From the NCBI GenBank assembly GCA_016790435.1, contig JAEUPE010000067.1:1-43700 (forward strand): a stretch of DNA of 43,700 nt. The letters are read 5' to 3'. Positions 29,739 to 39,286 of this stretch are shown piece by piece. Position 1 is the stretch's first letter, and every line of letters starts with the position of its first letter. Source of the stretch: Rubrivivax sp. GTDB taxonomy: Bacteria; Pseudomonadota; Gammaproteobacteria; Burkholderiales; Burkholderiaceae_C. Both the position numbers and the translations under genes were made by a program. The notes under the pieces were generated by a model. The model was not told the DNA's origin, searched no databases, and saw only the letters and a program-made list of their open reading frames with translations.

Positions 29739-29954
29739 GGGATCGCGCTCACCGCGGCGTGGGGGTGCCGGCATCGAACCATCATAGGAGCAATCTCCGT
29801 AGAATCGCTCGCAACGTCGCCGCAGCGCCCCCTAACTCGTGAACCCGTCCGGTCCACAACTCCAAGTCCAAGCCACCGGCACGCCAGGTCGCGTCGTGCA
29901 GGGTTCGGTCGCGCATGCGGAAGCACCGGTTTTCCCTCATCACGGAGCTTTCCC
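29739..29954. promoter_or_regulatory. Divergent ppsR/ppsA control region
   Basis: A TATGAT box on the minus strand (29781-29786) faces ppsR, and TAGAAT on the plus strand (29800-29805) faces ppsA. Between them lies a short inverted repeat GGAG-CAAT-CTCC (29787-29798). No good -35 hexamers are seen. The remaining 150 bases to ppsA hold no gene and end with a GGAG ribosome-binding site. Confidence 0.4.
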
Positions 29955-32387
<2,433 letters not shown>

Positions 32388-32403
32388 TCCGCCAGCGGGC
32401 GCA

Positions 32404-32451
32404 GGGCTAGGGAAACACCTAGCCCGGCCCCGGCGCCTTGGAGGTGCCGGG
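32404..32451 (+). terminator. Two hairpins after ppsA
   Basis: GGGCTAGG-GAAACA-CCTAGCCC (32404-32425) is a perfect 8-bp stem-loop. CCCGGCGCC-TTGGA-GGTGCCGGG (32429-32451) is a 9-bp stem with one G-T pair. Neither has a T tract. They separate ppsA from the next gene and are the best candidates for its 3' end. Confidence 0.5.
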
Positions 32452-32502
32452 TGCCGGCATCGTCAGACAATGGCAAGGCCGCTGCCGGAGAGTGCGAGCC
32501 CC

Positions 32503-32808
32503 ATGCTGACTGCCCTGAATGTTGCCCAGGTCATCCTGTACGTCGCGCTACTGGCGCTGGCGGGTCAGGGTGTGCTCTACGTGCTGGCCGGACCGAAGCG
32601 CGAGCAGAACCTCTTCTACACGCTGCTGCGCGTGATCTCCAAGCCCTTCACGGTGCCGATGCGCAAGGTCACGCCGCGCCAGGTGGCCGACCGGCATGTG
32701 CCGGTGGTCACCTTCTTCCTGCTGCTGATCCTCTACGCCATCGTCACGTTCGAACGTGCCGACCTGTGCATCACCTCGCAAATGGTCGGCCAGCCCGGAT
32801 GCCGATGA
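32503..32808 (+). CDS. Small inner-membrane protein, YggT-like
   Basis: A 101-residue protein with two transmembrane segments (about residues 5-27 and 62-82). The loop EQNLFYTLLRVISKPFTVPM resembles the LLRxxTxPxxxPIR motif seen in YggT-family proteins, but similarity is partial and function unknown. The loop also has RHVPVV just before the second helix. The ATG at 32503 is favoured because it begins directly before the first helix; ATG 32470 in frame would add 11 residues and has no ribosome-binding site. Its stop overlaps the TPR gene start by four bases (ATGA), implying that the two products are made together. Confidence 0.65.
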   Translation: MLTALNVAQVILYVALLALAGQGVLYVLAGPKREQNLFYTLLRVISKPFTVPMRKVTPRQVADRHVPVVTFFLLLILYAIVTFERADLCITSQMVGQPGCR

Positions 32809-33383
32809 ACCGCCTCGAATACCTCTGGCTCAAGCTGCGCGCGATGACGCTGCTTGTCTTCGCACGCAATGACGCCGCGCTGGCGGTCTTCGAGACCATG
32901 CGCCAACGCTGGCCGGCCGACCGCTACGTGCTGGCCAGCCGCGCGCACCTGTTGGCGCAGACCGGCCGCACCGCGGAGGCGCTGGCCGCTTCCGAACTGC
33001 TGGTGCAGAACGCGCCCCAGGACGGGCACGGCTGGTTCAATCACGCCTTCCTGCTCGAGACGGCTGGCCGCTACGAGGAGGCGCTCGAGGCCTTCCAGCG
33101 CGCCACGACGCTGAACCCGCTGCTCGACCGCGCCTGGTACGGCATGGGCCTTGTGTTGATCCGCCTGCACCGCTACGACGATGCCGTCGAGGCCCTGAAG
33201 CGCAACACCGAACTGCAGCCGATGAGCCCCTACGGCTGGTACCAGCTGGCGCGCGTGCACATCGATCGGCAACAGCCCGACGAAGCGAAGAAGATCATCC
33301 GCCACCTGAAGGGGTTCGAGCCCAAGGTGGCCGCGCAGCTCGAGCGGGAGACCGGCTTGCAGGTCGGCGGGCCCGCAGGCTGA
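32805..33383 (+). CDS. Tetratricopeptide-repeat protein
   Basis: A 192-residue helical repeat protein. At least three TPR units are visible, with typical small/aromatic spacing: AHLLAQTGRTAEALAASELL, HAFLLETAGRYEEALEAFQR (ending with the classic NP) and GMGLVLIRLHRYDDAVEALK, then a fourth weaker unit YQLARVHIDRQQPDEAKKII. The N-terminal region is hydrophobic (LWLKLRAMTLLVFARN) but too charged for a sure signal peptide or membrane anchor. Translation is coupled to the small membrane protein by ATGA at 32805; an in-frame ATG six bases upstream is less likely. It may act as an interaction scaffold; partner and pathway are unknown. Confidence 0.8.
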   Translation: MNRLEYLWLKLRAMTLLVFARNDAALAVFETMRQRWPADRYVLASRAHLLAQTGRTAEALAASELLVQNAPQDGHGWFNHAFLLETAGRYEEALEAFQRATTLNPLLDRAWYGMGLVLIRLHRYDDAVEALKRNTELQPMSPYGWYQLARVHIDRQQPDEAKKIIRHLKGFEPKVAAQLERETGLQVGGPAG

Positions 33384-33393
33384 CGAGGCGGCG

Positions 33394-33696
33394 ATGGGCC
33401 TGCGCGCCGATCAATCGCAGCGCCTCGTGGCCTTGTTCGTCTTCGGCGCGCTGCTGCTCACCTTTCCCCTGCTTGCGCTGTTCAACGTCAACACCAGCGT
33501 GGGCGGCATCCCGCTGCTCTACGCCTACCTCTTCGGTGCCTGGGGCCTCCTGATCGGATTGCTGCGGTGGGCGGCACGGCTGCCGCCGGAGCCCGGTCTC
33601 GCCCATGATGTCTCGCACGAGCGCGGGAGCGAGGCGGCAACCGGGGGCGAGAGCAGGCGCGGAACCCCTCCAGAAGCCGGGCGCCAGCCGCGTTAG
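33394..33696 (+). CDS. Small two-helix membrane protein before the symporter-kinase
   Basis: A 100-residue protein with two transmembrane helices (about residues 11-31 and 38-58) and a polar tail rich in Arg, Gly and Glu that looks disordered. I do not recognise a named family. Small two-helix subunits are known partners of sodium:solute symporters (for example DUF4212 here at 40657, or DUF3311 and YhdT elsewhere). Its place 24 bases before a symporter-like sensor kinase suggests a similar role. That is inference from context. The ATG at 33394 lies ten bases after the TPR gene stop and is preceded by GACGAGGCGGCG, a weak ribosome-binding site. Confidence 0.65.
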   Translation: MGLRADQSQRLVALFVFGALLLTFPLLALFNVNTSVGGIPLLYAYLFGAWGLLIGLLRWAARLPPEPGLAHDVSHERGSEAATGGESRRGTPPEAGRQPR

Positions 33697-33720
33697 CAAG
33701 GCGTCGCAAGCGGGTCCCGA

Positions 33721-36501
33721 ATGCTGCTTGCCATCGTCCTCGCTTCGTTCGCCTACCTCGGGGTGCTGTTCGGCATCGCCTACATCGGCGACAAGCGGGC
33801 CGACGCCGGCCGCTCGATCATCGCCAGCCCGACGATCTATGCGCTCTCGCTGGCCGTGTACGCGACCTCGTGGACCTTCTACGGCAGCGTTGGCCGCGCC
33901 GCGGCGAGCGGTCCGGGCTTCCTGCCCATCTACCTCGGGCCGACGCTGACGTTTGCGCTCGGCTGGGTGGTGCTGCGCAAGATGATCCGCATCAGCAAGG
34001 CGCAGCGCATCACCTCCATTGCCGACTTCGTGGCCGCCCGGTACGGCAAGAGTGCACTGCTGGGCGGGCTGGTGACGCTGATCGCCGTCGTCGGCATCAT
34101 TCCGTACATCGCCCTGCAGCTGAAGGCCGTCTCGGTGAGCTTCGGCATCCTGCTGCAGTACCCGCAAGTGGTGATGCCGCCGTCTTCCGTGTCCGGCGAG
34201 CCGGTGGCCGTCTGGCTCGACAGCGCCTTCTACATCGCCTTGCTGCTGGCGGCGTTCACGGTGGTCTTCGGCACGCGCCATCTCGACGCCACCGAGCGCC
34301 ACGAGGGCATGGTGGCGGCGATCGCCTTCGAGTCGATCGTCAAGCTGCTGGCCTTCGTGGCGGCAGGGGTCTTCGTCACCTTCGTCGTCCATGACGGCTT
34401 CGGCGACCTCTTCGCCCGCGCCGCCGCCGATCCGCGACTGACCAAACTGCTGACGCTGGACGCCAGCCGCGACGGCTACGGCGCGTGGGCCTCGCTCGTG
34501 TTCCTCTCTGCATTGGCGGTGCTGTTCCTGCCGCGGCAGTTCCAGGTGGGCGTGGTCGAGAACGTCAACGAGAACCATGTCGCCAAGGCGATCTGGCTCT
34601 TCCCGCTGTACATGCTGATCATCAACGTCTTCGTGTTGCCGATCACCGTCGCCGGGCTTCTGCACTTCCCGGCCGGGCAGGTCGACGCCGACACCTTCGT
34701 GCTCACGCTGCCGATGGCGCACGGGCAGGCGGCGCTGGCGCTGCTGGTGTTCCTGGGCGGCTTGTCGGCGGCCACCGGCATGGTGATCGTGGAGACGATC
34801 GCGCTGTCGACCATGATCTGCAACGACCTGGTGATGCCGGTGCTGTTGCGCTGGAGGGCGCTGGCGCTGGCGCGCCGCGCCGACCTCACCGGCCTGCTGC
34901 TGGGCATCCGGCGCGGCGCCATCGTGCTGTTGATGATGCTCGGCTATGCCTACTACCATGTGGCCGGCGAGGCCTACGCGCTGGTGTCGATCGGCCTCGT
35001 GTCGTTCGCCGCGGTGGCGCAGTTCGCGCCGGCCATGCTGGGCGGCATGTACTGGCGACGTGGCACCCGCCAAGGTGCACTTGCCGGCCTGTCGCTCGGC
35101 TTCGCGGTCTGGATCTACACGCTGCTGCTGCCGTCGTTTGCCCGTTCGGGCTGGTTGCCGCTTTCCTTCATCGAGACCGGGCCGCTCGGCGTGGCGCTGC
35201 TCAAGCCGCAGGCGTTGTTCGGGCTCGTGGGGCTGGACAACATCACGCATGCGCTCTTCTGGAGCCTGTTCGCCAACGCCGGCGCCTACGTGGCGGTGTC
35301 GCTGCTGGGAACGCAGGGCGAAAGCGATCGTGCCCAGGCGGGGCTCTTCGTCGACGCCTTTCATCGCGAGGCGCCAGCCGGCGGCGCGTGGCGCGGCGGG
35401 GCCTCGGTGCAGGAGGTGTCGGCGCTGCTGGCGCGATTCCTCGGCCCCGCCCGCGCCCAGCGCGCGCTCGCCGACTACGCGCGCCACCGCTCGCTTGCGT
35501 CGGTGCAGGACATCAGCCCCGACCACGAACTGGTCGGCTTCTCCGAGAGGCTGCTGGCCGGCGCCATCGGCGCCTCGTCAGCGCGGGTGATGGTGGCTTC
35601 GGTGGTGAAGGAGGAGCCGCTGGGCATGGACCAGGTGCTGCACATCCTGGACGAGGCCTCGCAGGTGATCGCCTACAGCCACCAGCTGGAGGCGAAGTCG
35701 CGCGCGCTCGAGGCCGCGAGCGCCGACCTGCGCGCCGCCAACCGGCAACTGCAGGAGCTCGACCGCCTGAAGGACGACTTCATCTCCACTGTCACGCACG
35801 AGCTGCGCACACCGCTCACCTCCATCCGCGCGATGGCCGAGATCCTGCAGTCGCGGCCCAACCTCGACGCCGAGCGCCGCGCCCACTTCGTCTCCGTCAT
35901 CGTGAAGGAGAGCGAGCGCCTGACGCGGCTGATCAACCAGGTGCTGGAGCTTGCCAGGCTCGAGAGCGGGCTGGCCGAGTGGCATTCCGGCGACATCGAC
36001 CTGCGCGCCCTCATCGAGGATGCGGCCGCCAGCACAGCGGCGCTCTTCCGCGAACGTGGCGTGCGCCTGGAGTTGCGGTTGCCGGAGTCGGTTCCGCCGC
36101 TGCGCTCCGACGGCGACCGCGTGACGCAGGTGCTGTGGAACCTGCTGTCCAATGCCGCCAAGTACAGCCCCGCCGAAAACGGCGAGGTCACGCTCACGCT
36201 GAGCGTCCGGCCCGAGGCGCTGCAGGTCGACGTGGCCGACAACGGCGACGGCATCGACCCGGCCCACCACCGCGAGATCTTCGAGAAGTTCCGGCAGATC
36301 GGCGATACGCTCACCTACAAGCCGCAGGGCTCTGGCCTGGGCCTTTCGATCAGCCGCGAGATCATCCAGCGGCTGGGAGGGCGCATGTGGGTGGACAGCG
36401 CCCTCGGGCGCGGGGCCACGTTCTCTTTCACGTTGCCGTACGTCGCCGTCCCCGGGCTGCAGAAGGTGATGTCCGGGGATGCCGGGGCGACCCTGGAGTG
36501 A
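33721..36501 (+). CDS. Sodium/solute symporter-like sensor histidine kinase (CrbS/CbrA type)
   Basis: A 926-residue protein. Residues 1 to about 530 resemble a sodium:solute symporter (SLC5) with about 13 membrane helices, including the typical SWTFYGSVGRAA and GGLSAATGMVIVETIALSTM stretches. A STAC-like segment follows (SVQEVSALLARFLGPARAQR, about 560-620), then a coiled coil and the kinase core. H-box THELRTPLTSIRA carries phospho-accepting His693; the N-box is WNLLSNAAKYS, with G1 VADNGDGID and G2 GSGLGLSISREI. CbrA and CrbS have this architecture; CrbS controls acetate use in Vibrio and Pseudomonas. Whether the transporter part moves a ligand here is unknown. A receiver gene follows through a two-step micro-ORF chain. 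Confidence 0.9.
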   Translation: MLLAIVLASFAYLGVLFGIAYIGDKRADAGRSIIASPTIYALSLAVYATSWTFYGSVGRAAASGPGFLPIYLGPTLTFALGWVVLRKMIRISKAQRITSIADFVAARYGKSALLGGLVTLIAVVGIIPYIALQLKAVSVSFGILLQYPQVVMPPSSVSGEPVAVWLDSAFYIALLLAAFTVVFGTRHLDATERHEGMVAAIAFESIVKLLAFVAAGVFVTFVVHDGFGDLFARAAADPRLTKLLTLDASRDGYGAWASLVFLSALAVLFLPRQFQVGVVENVNENHVAKAIWLFPLYMLIINVFVLPITVAGLLHFPAGQVDADTFVLTLPMAHGQAALALLVFLGGLSAATGMVIVETIALSTMICNDLVMPVLLRWRALALARRADLTGLLLGIRRGAIVLLMMLGYAYYHVAGEAYALVSIGLVSFAAVAQFAPAMLGGMYWRRGTRQGALAGLSLGFAVWIYTLLLPSFARSGWLPLSFIETGPLGVALLKPQALFGLVGLDNITHALFWSLFANAGAYVAVSLLGTQGESDRAQAGLFVDAFHREAPAGGAWRGGASVQEVSALLARFLGPARAQRALADYARHRSLASVQDISPDHELVGFSERLLAGAIGASSARVMVASVVKEEPLGMDQVLHILDEASQVIAYSHQLEAKSRALEAASADLRAANRQLQELDRLKDDFISTVTHELRTPLTSIRAMAEILQSRPNLDAERRAHFVSVIVKESERLTRLINQVLELARLESGLAEWHSGDIDLRALIEDAAASTAALFRERGVRLELRLPESVPPLRSDGDRVTQVLWNLLSNAAKYSPAENGEVTLTLSVRPEALQVDVADNGDGIDPAHHREIFEKFRQIGDTLTYKPQGSGLGLSISREIIQRLGGRMWVDSALGRGATFSFTLPYVAVPGLQKVMSGDAGATLE

Positions 36502-36503
36502 GC

Positions 36504-36524
36504 ATGCCGTGGCGGCCCGAATGA
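36504..36524 (+). other. Six-codon micro-ORF after the kinase gene
   Basis: ATG 36504 encodes MPWRPE and ends at TGA 36522-36524. GGAG at 36495-36498 lies at ideal distance, just before the kinase stop codon. Its stop overlaps the next micro-ORF in ATGA. Confidence 0.4.
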
Positions 36525-36583
36525 CGACCGAAGTGACTGCCGAAGTGACCGCCGAAGTGAATGCCGAAGGGAAGCCACGATGA
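36521..36583 (+). other. 20-residue micro-ORF built on 12-nt repeats
   Basis: ATG 36521 encodes a peptide of repeating T-A-E-V type, MTTEVTAEVTAEVNAEGKPR. Its stop overlaps the receiver ATG at 36580 in ATGA. It could be a leader peptide that couples kinase and receiver translation. Whether it is translated is not known, and the repeat alone could create such an open frame. Confidence 0.4.
36524..36571 (+). repeat. Four tandem 12-nt repeats before the receiver gene
   Basis: Units are ACGACCGAAGTG, ACTGCCGAAGTG, ACCGCCGAAGTG and AATGCCGAAGGG. The last unit differs by GAAGTG to GAAGGG and so supplies GAAGGGAAG, the ribosome-binding site of the receiver gene. Confidence 0.9.
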
Positions 36584-36957
36584 CCGCTTCGATCCTCATC
36601 ACCGACGACGAGCCGAACATCGTGCTGTCGCTCGAGTTCGTGCTGCAGGAGGAGGGCTACCGCGTGCGCGTGGCGCGCGACGGGCAGGAGGCGCTGGACG
36701 CGCTTGCCGCCGAGCTGCCCGACCTGCTGCTGCTGGACGTGATGCTGCCGCGCGTCAGCGGCTTCGAGGTCTGCGAGCGCATCCGTGCCAACCCGCTATG
36801 GCGCGACCTGCGCGTCGTGATGCTGAGCGCCAAGGGGCGCGAGGTCGAGGTACAGAAGGGCCTGGCGCTGGGGGCCGACGCCTACGTGACGAAGCCGTTC
36901 GCGATCAAGGAACTGCTCGCCGAGGTGGCGCGGCAGCTCAGGAGTGGCCGTGCCTGA
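36580..36957 (+). CDS. Single-domain response regulator (receiver)
   Basis: A 125-residue CheY-like receiver with no output domain. The acidic pocket is DDE at residues 9-11, the phospho-accepting residue is Asp53 in LLLLDVMLPR, the switch Ser/Thr is in VVMLSAKG, and the conserved Lys105 lies in VTKPF. It is the natural partner of the upstream histidine kinase. Because there is no DNA-binding part, the signal must pass by protein contact, perhaps to the exonuclease-fused membrane protein that follows. CrbR in Vibrio has a LuxR-type output domain, so this branch differs. Its 3' end overlaps the next gene by eight bases. Confidence 0.92.
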   Translation: MTASILITDDEPNIVLSLEFVLQEEGYRVRVARDGQEALDALAAELPDLLLLDVMLPRVSGFEVCERIRANPLWRDLRVVMLSAKGREVEVQKGLALGADAYVTKPFAIKELLAEVARQLRSGRA

Positions 36958-39286
36958 AGTACCGGCGGCCGCGCCGCGCCCAGTCTGGCGCTGGGTGGCA
37001 GGCTCGGTGGCCGTCTTGACGACGGTCGTGCTGGCGTGGGCCGGCGCGTGGGCGGGCTTGACGTGGGCCGACCTGTCGCCCGAGGAGGTCGAGGCGTGGC
37101 ACGGGCTGTTGAAGCCGCGCGCTGGCTTGCTGCTCCTCTTCGCGCTGCTGCTGCCGTTGTTGCTCTGGGCCGTGGTCCGCCCGTGGGTGGCCGCTTGGCC
37201 TCGCGCTGTCAGGCGCCTGAGCGAGGAGGTGGCGGTTGTCACTGCCGCGCACGCGGGGCATCGCGTGCGCTCGCAGGGTGCCGCCGAATTGCGCGAGCTC
37301 GCGCAGGCCATCGACGGGCTGGCGCAGGCCCACGCGACCCTGTGCGCGCAGGTCGATGCGCGCGTGGCCGAGGCGCGCGCCGAACTGGGGGCGGAGACGC
37401 GGCGGCTCGCCGCGTTGATGTCCGAGCTCACGATGGGCGTGCTGGTCTGCAACCGGGATGGGCGCGTGCTGCTCTACAACGCGCGGGCCACGGCGTTGCT
37501 GGTCGGCAAAGGCGAGGGCGACCCGGATGCTTCGGGTCGCGCGCGCGCCAATGAGGGCACGCCGCTGGGGCTGGGGCGCACGGTCGGCTCGCTGCTCGAC
37601 GCGGGCGCCGTCGACCATGCCTGGCAGCAGATATTGCGGCGCCACGAACAGGGCGCCGAGCATGCCGTGGCGCATTTCGTGACTGCGTTGCGCGGCACCG
37701 GTGCCGCGGCCTGCGACTTGCTGCGCCTGCAGATGGTGCCGACGCTGGACGATGCCGGCGTGCCCGGCGGCTACGTGCTGCTCATCGACGACGTCACGCA
37801 TTCGGTGCAGGAGCATGGGCGCCGCGAGGCCCTGCTTCAGCAGTTGACCGAAGGCACACGTGCGGCGCTGGGCAACCTGCGCGCCGCCGTGCAGGCGCTG
37901 CACCAGTACCCCGCCATGGACACCGGCCGCCGTGCCGGCCTGACGGCTGTGGTGCATGACGAGGCCGAGCGCCTGGCCCGGCAGTTGGATGCGGCGCTGA
38001 GCGAGCCGACCGGGCAACCCATGACGACCTGGCCACTCGAAGACGTGCAGGTGGGCGATCTGGCGTGGGCCTTGCAGCGCGACTTGCGCGCCGGCCCCGG
38101 CGCCATCGAGTGTGCCTACGACCAGCAAGGGGCAGACCGATGGCTCGTCGTGGACAGCTACGCCGTCGTGCAGTTGCTGGCGCAGGCGGCCCGCCGCCTG
38201 CACGCGCTGCTGGACGCCCGGGACCTAGCCATCGAAGTGGCCGGGCCGGCGACCGCGCCACGCCTGGAACTCGTCTGGCACGGGAGGCCGCTCGAACCGG
38301 GCACGCTCGAGGCGTGGGAGCGAACCGCACTGCCTCTTGCACCGGCTTCGGCACCGCTGACTGGTTCTCCCAGGCCCGGGCCCAGCGTGCGCGACGTGCT
38401 CGACCGGCATGGCGCGGAGTGGTGGACGGCGTCGCGAAGTGCGTCAGGGACGGTGTCCCCCAGTGTGTCCGGGCGCGTGCCAGGCCACGGTCTCGGTGAC
38501 GGTCTCGGTGACGGTCTCGGCGACGCTCTCGACGCGAGGCATCGCCTGTGCGTGCAGTTCGGCGACGCGCCGCCGCGGCGCCGCGCGCCCGCAGCGGGCT
38601 CCTCACCGCCGGCGCGCGGCCGGCCGATCGCCTACGACTTCGACCTCTTCCACCAAGCCGGTCAAACCGCGCGCCTGGACGAGACGCCGCTCGCGGCGCT
38701 GGCCTACACCGTGTTCGACACCGAGACGACGGGTCTGCGACCCACCGAGGGCGACGAGATCATCGCCGTCGGCGCGGTGCGCATCGTCAACGGCCGGCTG
38801 CTCGAAGGCGAGCGCTTCGACCGCCGCGTGCGGCCGCGGCGTGCCGTGCGCGCGAGCGCCGAGGCCATCCACGGCATCTCGACCGCCAGCCTGGCGGGCG
38901 AGCCACCGTTGGAGCAGGTGCTGCCCTCGTTCGCCCGCTTCTGCGAGGAGACGGTGCTGGTGGCGCACAACGCGGCCTTCGACATGCGCTTCCTCGACTT
39001 GGCGCGCGACCGAACCGGGGCCGTGTTCGACCATTCCGTGCTAGACACCATGCTGCTGTCGGCCGCCGTTCTTCCGGGTCACCGCAGCAACGAACACCAC
39101 CTCGAGCAGATCGCCGCCCGCCTGGGCGTGCCCGTCACGGGCCGCCACGAGGCGCTGGGCGACGCGCTCACCACCGCGCGTGTCTTCCTCAAGCTGCTGC
39201 CGCTGCTCGCTGAGCGCGGCATCCGAACGTTGGGCGAGGCGCGCATGGCCTCGCAAGGCGTGGCGCAAGCCCATGAGACCTACTGA
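36950..39286 (+). CDS. Membrane sensor-kinase-like protein fused to DnaQ-type 3'-5' exonuclease
   Basis: A 778-residue fusion. Two transmembrane helices (about residues 12-38 and 57-78) are followed by a HAMP-like segment, a PAS-like region (SELTMGVLVCNRDGRVLLYN, about 155 on), and a kinase-like region with no His at the expected H-box place (TEGTRAALGNLRAAVQAL) and no clear ATP-binding boxes. After a Pro/Arg/Gly-rich linker with three GLGD repeats (514-525) comes a DEDDh exonuclease: FDTETTGL (Asp590, Glu592), VAHNAAFDMRF (Asp678) and HEALGDALTTA (His733, Asp738). The active site is therefore complete. The start is GTG 36950, five bases after AGGAG; GTG 36944 is the alternative. Its substrate is unknown. 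Confidence 0.85.
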   Translation: MPEVPAAAPRPVWRWVAGSVAVLTTVVLAWAGAWAGLTWADLSPEEVEAWHGLLKPRAGLLLLFALLLPLLLWAVVRPWVAAWPRAVRRLSEEVAVVTAAHAGHRVRSQGAAELRELAQAIDGLAQAHATLCAQVDARVAEARAELGAETRRLAALMSELTMGVLVCNRDGRVLLYNARATALLVGKGEGDPDASGRARANEGTPLGLGRTVGSLLDAGAVDHAWQQILRRHEQGAEHAVAHFVTALRGTGAAACDLLRLQMVPTLDDAGVPGGYVLLIDDVTHSVQEHGRREALLQQLTEGTRAALGNLRAAVQALHQYPAMDTGRRAGLTAVVHDEAERLARQLDAALSEPTGQPMTTWPLEDVQVGDLAWALQRDLRAGPGAIECAYDQQGADRWLVVDSYAVVQLLAQAARRLHALLDARDLAIEVAGPATAPRLELVWHGRPLEPGTLEAWERTALPLAPASAPLTGSPRPGPSVRDVLDRHGAEWWTASRSASGTVSPSVSGRVPGHGLGDGLGDGLGDALDARHRLCVQFGDAPPRRRAPAAGSSPPARGRPIAYDFDLFHQAGQTARLDETPLAALAYTVFDTETTGLRPTEGDEIIAVGAVRIVNGRLLEGERFDRRVRPRRAVRASAEAIHGISTASLAGEPPLEQVLPSFARFCEETVLVAHNAAFDMRFLDLARDRTGAVFDHSVLDTMLLSAAVLPGHRSNEHHLEQIAARLGVPVTGRHEALGDALTTARVFLKLLPLLAERGIRTLGEARMASQGVAQAHETY
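38489..38536 (+). repeat. 12-nt tandem repeats inside the exonuclease-fusion gene
   Basis: GGTCTCGGTGAC occurs twice exactly (38489-38512), then GGTCTCGGCGAC (38513-38524) and a degenerate GCTCTCGACGCG. They encode Gly-Leu-Gly-Asp repeats in the linker between the kinase-like and nuclease parts; copy-number change would keep the frame. Confidence 0.9.

Noticed and set aside
27945-29954. A long N-terminal extension of ppsA
   Set aside because: The frame is open, but it runs over rnhB, the RNA methyltransferase gene and ppsR, and PEP synthases start near [14 protein letters not shown] 29955 has a ribosome-binding site.
33295-35526. A 743-codon open frame on the minus strand
   Set aside because: It lies opposite the symporter-kinase and TPR genes, and its Gln/His/Arg-rich translation shows no domain; it is a by-product of GC-rich codon use.
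38409-38640. Possible frameshift in the linker of the exonuclease fusion
   Set aside because: The frame stays open, repeats are multiples of three, and recognisable sequence continues on both sides in one frame.
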